This document shows, one piece after another, positions 60,343 to 64,000 of a DNA stretch of 64,000 nt (positions within the stretch are counted from its first letter, which is position 1; every line of letters starts with the position of its first letter). The stretch is taken from contig NZ_CASDOY010000004.1 of assembly GCF_949282365.1 (NCBI RefSeq), positions 30,966 to 94,965 on the forward strand, given 5' to 3'. The notes under the pieces were generated by a model. The model was not told the DNA's origin. It was given only the letters and a program-made list of their open reading frames with translations, and ran no database searches. The translations under genes and the position numbers were made by a program. Source of the DNA: an uncultured Desulfovibrio sp. GTDB taxonomy: Bacteria > Desulfobacterota > Desulfovibrionia > Desulfovibrionales > Desulfovibrionaceae.

Positions 60343-62331
60343 TTGCGCGAGGAATTGCAAGAGGCCCTTGCCGGGCTGAAGATCGGCCCGGCGGTCCCGC
60401 ATTGCTCTCATGCAGGGAGGCAACAGGTGCAAAAGAATCTCATTCTCTACGGCCCCCCCGGAACGGGAAAGACGTGGCATACATACCTGTATGCCGTGGC
60501 CATCATCGAGGAACGCCCCCTTGAAGAGCTGAAGGCTGAAAATCCCGCCGCGGTGCGGGAACGCTTCATGACATACCGCCAACAGGGCCTCATCGAGTTC
60601 ACGACCTTTCACCAGTCCTACAGCTATGAGGACTTCATCGAAGGCATACGCCCCGTCATTGACGAAGATGAAGGCGAGGCCGAGGGCAGGATCGGCTACA
60701 GGGTGGTGGACGGCGTGTTCAAAAAATTCTGCAACCAGGCAGAAACGGAGACCTTCGCGACATCCCTCCGCGGAGAGTTTTCCGTGTTCGGCGGCATTGC
60801 CGTGAATCCGTCCCCCGTCATCTGGAAAGTCTCCCTGGCGGGAACCGGCGACAATCCTGTCCGGTCGGAATGTCTTGCCAACAACCATATCAGGATAGGC
60901 TGGGACGCCTACGGCAAGGATATCACGGAAGAGACCGACTTCACGACCGGCGGCAAGGGCGTTCTGGAGGCGTTCATCCAGAAGATGCGGACAGGGGACA
61001 TTGTCGTGTCCTGCTACAGCGAATCCATGACGGACGCCATCGGTATCGTGACCGGGGGATATGAATGGCATGACGGGTATCCGGCCTACAAGCGCCTGCG
61101 CAAGGTGCATTGGCTGGTCAAGGATATCCGGCAGGACATACTGGAGCTCAACAACGGCATACGGATGACGCTCAGTACCGTCTATCAGCTCAAAAACATC
61201 AATTTGGCGGATCTCGTCGGCATCCTCAGGGCACATCTCCCCGCCCAGCCCCCTGCCTCGTCATCCGTGCGGCGAAAAAACCGCGTATTTATCATTGATG
61301 AAATCAACCGCGGCAATATTGCCGGCATCTTCGGGGAGCTCATCACGCTTATCGAGCCGTCCAAACGTCTGGGCGCGGCAGAGGCCCTGAAGGTGCGCCT
61401 TCCCTATTCACGGACGGAATTCGGCGTGCCGGACAATGTGTATATCCTCGGCACCATGAATACGGCCGACCGCTCGCTGACCGCGCTGGACATCGCCCTG
61501 CGCCGCCGCTTCGCCTTTGAACGGATCGCGCCGGAACCCGACCTGCTGGCGGGCAGGCTGCTGGGCGACTCCGGCTATACGGTGGCCGACCTCCTCAGAA
61601 CGATGAACAGGCGCATCGCCGCCCTGATCGACCAGGAACACTGCCTCGGACATGCCCCCTTCATGAAGCTGCACAACGGCAATGTGCCGACGAGTGAGCT
61701 TGCCGACATCTTCCGGCATGTCATCTTGCCACTCCTCGAAGAATACTTTTTTGAGGACTGGCGGAAGATACGGCTGGTACTCAATGACCAGCAAAAGCCG
61801 GATACGGCGCATCAGTTCGTGGTGGCGGCCGATGACGATGCCGACCTTTTCGGGCCGGAATACGCGCCGGCGGAACCAGGCTGGAGGCTCAACCCAACCG
61901 CCCTCGGGCACATGACCTCCTATGTGCAGATCGTGGACGCCGCCGCAACTTGCACGGAAGCGGCCGAAGCGGATACCGCCGCAAGCGAAGCGGAAGGGAC
62001 GGAAGCGGACGGCGACGCCGCCCCCGGCGAGCAGGCATCCTCCCGGACCTTTACGCCGCCGGAATCGTTGGCTGAGGCCATGCGGTGTGGTAAGGTTTCA
62101 CAAATCAAAGAATACGGGAATAATATTTTTATCGAATTTTCCATTCCGGGGCGATCACCCTATCGTGCCATCTATGACAAGACAGTAGCAAAAAAAATTG
62201 AAAATCAAATACAATTCTGCAAGAAACTTGTTACGTTCGACCCCTCGTTTGATGGTATCAATTTACGAGGCAATACCTACGACCACATCAAGGCCGTCAT
62301 GGAGCGCCTTCCCAGTACTGCCAAGAAATGA
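60343..62331 (+). CDS. McrB-like AAA+ GTPase with inserted EVE-like domain (N terminus lost)
   Basis: 662 codons from a TTG at 60343. Walker A G37-P-P-G-T-G-K-T44, Walker B I-I-D-E-I-N-R-G-N near 315, and T-M-N-T-A-D-R-S sensor 1 near 372, the McrB set. Between Walker A and B, residues about 158-262 form an EVE-like (PUA-like) domain: WKVSLAGTG, HIRIGWDAYG, FIQKMRTGDIVVSCY and LRKVHWLVKDI. A GTG at 60427 with GGGAGG six bases upstream could start a short form just before Walker A. The C-terminal 80 residues are AT-rich in codon use. Restriction of modified DNA with the McrC partner is the inferred role. Confidence 0.8.
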   Translation: MREELQEALAGLKIGPAVPHCSHAGRQQVQKNLILYGPPGTGKTWHTYLYAVAIIEERPLEELKAENPAAVRERFMTYRQQGLIEFTTFHQSYSYEDFIEGIRPVIDEDEGEAEGRIGYRVVDGVFKKFCNQAETETFATSLRGEFSVFGGIAVNPSPVIWKVSLAGTGDNPVRSECLANNHIRIGWDAYGKDITEETDFTTGGKGVLEAFIQKMRTGDIVVSCYSESMTDAIGIVTGGYEWHDGYPAYKRLRKVHWLVKDIRQDILELNNGIRMTLSTVYQLKNINLADLVGILRAHLPAQPPASSSVRRKNRVFIIDEINRGNIAGIFGELITLIEPSKRLGAAEALKVRLPYSRTEFGVPDNVYILGTMNTADRSLTALDIALRRRFAFERIAPEPDLLAGRLLGDSGYTVADLLRTMNRRIAALIDQEHCLGHAPFMKLHNGNVPTSELADIFRHVILPLLEEYFFEDWRKIRLVLNDQQKPDTAHQFVVAADDDADLFGPEYAPAEPGWRLNPTALGHMTSYVQIVDAAATCTEAAEADTAASEAEGTEADGDAAPGEQASSRTFTPPESLAEAMRCGKVSQIKEYGNNIFIEFSIPGRSPYRAIYDKTVAKKIENQIQFCKKLVTFDPSFDGINLRGNTYDHIKAVMERLPSTAKK

Positions 62332-63647
62332 AAATCATCACAGTCACGGAATTTGCCCGCCTGACCACGGAGGCGGTGGACGATCCCCGGCTGGACAGGG
62401 CTTCTGTGCCAGTGGAGGATTTCCAGGCGCTTTGCCGGCTCAATGAGCGGCGGCAGGCGGGCGAAGCGCCGCTTGTGCGGATGCTGAACCGGACGACGCT
62501 CCATCTGTGCAACTATGTGGGCCTACTCCAGACCTCGCGTGACACAAGTATCGAAATCCTGCCGAAAACGGCCGATGGCGCGGAAAGCGCGGAGCAACAA
62601 CGCGGCCTGCTCCTGAAGATGCTGCGGGCCGTGTACCGCCTGCCCTGCCGGGAAAGCGACCCTGCCGCGCTCCGCACGGCGCCCGGCCCGCTCCGGGAAT
62701 GGCTGATCCGGCACTTTCTGGAAGAATTGCAGGCTCTGCTCAGGAAGGGCCTTTGCTTCTCCTACAACCGCCTGGCAGAGGAAAGGCCCTTTCTGCGCGG
62801 CAGGCTGGATGTGGGCAAGCATATCATCCAGCCGCCCCAGCGGCGACACCTCCTGCCCATCCGGCACCATGTCTTTTCCGTGGACAGCCCGGAGCACAGG
62901 CTTTTGCGCAGCGCGCTTGACCGCTGCGCAGCGGTTTCGCGCGACATGGAAAACAGTCGCCGCGCCATGCCCCTATGCGCCGCATTTGCGGAAGTGCGGC
63001 CCAGCCGCTGCGTGCCGGATGACTTCCGTCAGTGGCGCACCTCCCGCCTGCTGGCCCACTATCAGCGCATACGCCCCTGGTGCGAGCTCATTCTCGGACA
63101 GGACATGCCGCTTTTCCTCGCCGGGCAACGGCACGGCATCAGCATGCTCTTTCCCATGGAAACGCTTTTCGAGCGCTATGTCGGCGTCTGCCTGCGCCGA
63201 CAGATCGCGACCGATGCGCGACTGCACGAACAGGACAAGGGGCACTGGCTGTGCACCAGCGGGGGCCGCCCCTGTTTTGCCTTGCGCCCCGACATTCGCA
63301 TCCGCCGTGCGGAAAGGGATTGGCTGCTGGACTGCAAATGGAAAAAACTTGTCGGCAATGCTGCTTCGCGCTTCGGCATCAGCCAGCAGGATGTCTACCA
63401 ACTGTTCGCCTACGGCCATGTCTGTTTGCGGGGAAAGGGCGACATGGCCCTTGTCTATCCGCACCACGAGGCGTTCCCGAACGTGTCCGAGCCTTTTTGT
63501 TTTTCCGACTCGCTCCGGCTCTGGGTACTTGCCTTTGACCTGCATACCGACAAATTCCAGATGCCCCCCGCCTGCCCCCTTGGCAATGTGTTCAGCCGCA
63601 GGGAAACTCCTCCAGATACGTTACCCTCCACGAAACACAACAAATAA
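62328..63647 (+). CDS. McrC-like nuclease subunit
   Basis: 439 residues; ATG overlaps the McrB-like stop (ATGA). N-terminal McrC region includes LCNYVGLLQTSRDTSIEILPK and LREWLIRHFLEELQALLRKG; the C-terminal PD-(D/E)xK nuclease core is visible as R-P-D-I near 323 and the D-x-K pair L-L-D-C-K-W-K near 334, with the following Q-Q-D-V-Y-Q-L-F-A-Y-G helix. The AAA+ partner would drive this nuclease. The gene is intact even though its partner appears damaged. Confidence 0.88.
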   Translation: MKIITVTEFARLTTEAVDDPRLDRASVPVEDFQALCRLNERRQAGEAPLVRMLNRTTLHLCNYVGLLQTSRDTSIEILPKTADGAESAEQQRGLLLKMLRAVYRLPCRESDPAALRTAPGPLREWLIRHFLEELQALLRKGLCFSYNRLAEERPFLRGRLDVGKHIIQPPQRRHLLPIRHHVFSVDSPEHRLLRSALDRCAAVSRDMENSRRAMPLCAAFAEVRPSRCVPDDFRQWRTSRLLAHYQRIRPWCELILGQDMPLFLAGQRHGISMLFPMETLFERYVGVCLRRQIATDARLHEQDKGHWLCTSGGRPCFALRPDIRIRRAERDWLLDCKWKKLVGNAASRFGISQQDVYQLFAYGHVCLRGKGDMALVYPHHEAFPNVSEPFCFSDSLRLWVLAFDLHTDKFQMPPACPLGNVFSRRETPPDTLPSTKHNK

Positions 63648-64000
63648 CAAGGATGGCAGGCAAGCCCTGCACGCAGCTTGCTTCTTTCGACAGATGCAGC
63701 CAGCGAATACCATTTCCTTCCCCTGCGCATCTTCCCCAAATACATGTACTGACGAATGACACACGGCAGCCACATGAAAGATTGTACCATATTCTGCGCA
63801 GGCGACCAGGCCCGGATGCCGGGCCGAAGCCGCCAGCAGGCGGCAAGTCGTCGCCCTGTGAAGATTGCGCCAGCAAAAGAAATGCATCTTCGCTCAGCAA
63901 AAGAAGAAGGAGAACGGGCGTTATCCGAAGCCGCAGACACTGTCATGCGGATGCGGGAAAGACCGGGGAGGGACAATGCCGGAAAGGGCTCAGGGCAGGA
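63648..64000. other. Right end of window
   Basis: 353 bases. No complete gene. A plus-strand frame from the ATG at 63774 stays open to the edge (76 codons: MKDCTIFCAGDQARMPGRSR and then a Lys/Glu-rich stretch) and could be the start of a gene, but it has no ribosome site. Confidence 0.4.

Noticed and set aside
63455..63976. A 173-codon minus-strand frame at the right end
   Set aside because: It overlaps the C-terminal end of the McrC-like gene and has no ribosome site or recognisable sequence.

Overview
The window is GC-rich, densely packed bacterial DNA. Its contents (a chromosomal type III secretion locus, a polysulfide/thiosulfate-reductase-like molybdoenzyme beside a TauE/SafE exporter, and a DHH-CBS-tRNA nucleotidyltransferase fusion) suggest a Desulfovibrio-like sulfate reducer of the Desulfobacterota. 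That assignment is inference from gene content, not from a marker search.

Region 1 (1-13456) is a type III secretion system (T3SS) in two divergent operons that start from a shared 323-bp intergenic region carrying two sigma-54-like promoters. The leftward operon reads: small coiled-coil protein, three tandem EspA/SseB-like filament/tip proteins, SycD/SscA-like TPR chaperone, translocators SctE and SctB, a CesT-like protein, and the secretin SctC, which is cut by the window edge. This follows the SPI-2 sseABC-type order. The rightward operon reads SctW, SycN-like, SctX, SctY, SctV, SctS, SctT, SctU, which is the Ysc order. SctR is missing from its expected place.

Region 2 (13459-22996) continues the rightward operon with tight or overlapping junctions: a sigma-54 activator with an altered GAFTGA loop, a membrane PP2C/SpoIIE-type phosphatase, a periplasmic-sensor/MFS fusion, an unrecognised 503-residue protein, a PLP-dependent racemase-like protein and a periplasmic binding protein. 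A hairpin terminator follows at 23137-23169. This sensory/metabolic tail on a T3SS operon is the best candidate here for an undescribed system.

Region 3 (23431-32831) is mostly housekeeping: a DUF364-type protein, an MprF-type flippase without its synthase domain, GreA with a promoter-terminator leader, an AI-2E/PerM family protein, a D,D-carboxypeptidase, TatA, a double-ACT protein and GroES-GroEL.

Region 4 (33048-45585) is bounded by two near-identical 123-bp copies of tRNA-Arg(ACG) plus its terminator. It contains tRNA-Pro(CGG), an APC permease with an acetamidase/formamidase, and a leftward run XerD, DHH-CBS-nucleotidyltransferase, HIT, LapA-like, MutS, DUF1992, followed by FolK and a small TRASH-like membrane protein.

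Region 5 (45866-54012) has a GGDEF protein, a DMT exporter, a DksA/TraR zinc-finger protein, a phosphate ABC transporter (PstS, a fused PstC-PstA, PstB), a membrane protein and a lipoprotein.

Region 6 (54565-59132, leftward) encodes TauE/SafE, a membrane protein, a molybdopterin oxidoreductase without a Tat signal, and its four-cluster Fe-S partner. Region 7 (about 59480-64000) looks acquired: a damaged McrB-like gene with an EVE-like insert, an intact McrC-like nuclease gene, and degraded flanking sequence.
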